DNA of 30,164 bases from CAG-826 sp964546565 (GTDB taxonomy: Bacteria > Bacillota_I > Bacilli_A > RFN20 > CAG-826): NCBI GenBank assembly GCA_964546565.1, contig CAZJKC010000015.1, positions 1 to 30,164 of the forward strand, given 5' to 3'. Below, piece by piece: positions 30,076 to 30,164 of this stretch. Each line of letters starts with the position of its first letter. Positions within the stretch are counted from its first letter, which is position 1. The translations under genes and the position numbers were made by a program. Below the pieces are notes generated by a model. The model had not been told where the DNA came from. It was given only the letters and a program-made list of their open reading frames with translations, and made no database searches.

Positions 30076-30164
30076 CATGAAAGAAAGCAATCAATAAATG
30101 ATTTATTAAAAAAATAGTAATTACGCATGAAAAAAAGCATAAAAACACGAAGAAAAAAATAAAT

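Noticed and set aside
1..30164. Reassigned genetic code (TGA as Trp)
   Set aside because: Long conserved genes are uninterrupted when TGA is read as stop, and their tryptophans are TGG.
1..30164. tRNA genes, CRISPR arrays, insertion sequences, prophage
   Set aside because: No cloverleaf arms with a TTCRA loop, no regularly spaced repeats, and no transposase, integrase or phage structural gene was seen.

Overview
The window is about 30 kb of AT-rich DNA from a low-GC Gram-positive bacterium of the Bacilli/Erysipelotrichia/Mollicutes-related part of the Firmicutes. The evidence is gene content and order that parallels Bacillus: dnaE, polA, mutM, coaE, dnaB, dnaI, pfkA, pyk, thrS, infC-rpmI-rplT, then ytfJ, ytfI, thiI, nifS, ezrA and rpsD. 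Firmicute-type control devices are also present: a T-box before thrS and an attenuator before infC. TGA is not read as tryptophan, because long conserved genes such as dnaE, polA and thrS stay open with TGA counted as a stop. TGA is nevertheless very rare as a terminator here. No tRNA, rRNA, CRISPR array, insertion sequence or origin was recognised.

Left edge (1-1090) is an eroded accessory patch: the 3' end of a small hydrophobic peptide gene resembling circular bacteriocins, a small membrane protein with a probable PH-like domain, and a fragment of an RHS/YD-repeat protein. From 1100 to 8163 (+ strand) lies a tight replication/repair operon dnaE-polA-mutM::coaE, in which the glycosylase and the dephospho-CoA kinase are one continuous reading frame. 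Converging on it (- strand, 8153-10361) is dnaB-dnaI, the helicase-loading operon. Its terminator hairpin lies inside the coaE coding sequence, and it has two DnaA-box-like sites upstream. A lone TerB-like gene (10806) follows, then glycolysis (pfkA-pyk), a DegV/FakB fatty-acid-binding protein, T-box-controlled thrS, and infC-rpmI-rplT behind an L20-type attenuator.

From 18750 to 24846 the - strand carries ezrA-nifS-thiI, a 63-residue basic protein with an SASP-like motif, a zinc-ribbon membrane protein, a DUF2953 (YtfI-like) protein, a GerW/YtfJ-family sporulation protein, and a free-standing FakA-type middle domain. From memory of the Bacillus map, this is the order of the ezrA-nifZ-thiI-sspA-yteJ-ytfI-ytfJ neighbourhood, heavily compacted, so it may be a remnant or a still-working part of a spore programme. 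rpsD (+) sits divergent from ezrA behind a structured leader.

The right end (26173-30039, - strand) is accessory: a TetR-family regulator with an apparent self-operator, a SEL1-repeat gene broken by a frameshift and a stop, and a 524-residue AAA-ATPase/PD-(D/E)XK protein of the DUF1703 type.

The strongest leads for new biology are the MutM-CoaE fusion, the SASP-like protein in the sspA slot beside GerW, the isolated FakA middle domain with an altered metal ligand in a genome that also has a FakB, the AUC start of infC, and the truncated bacteriocin-like peptide at the left edge.
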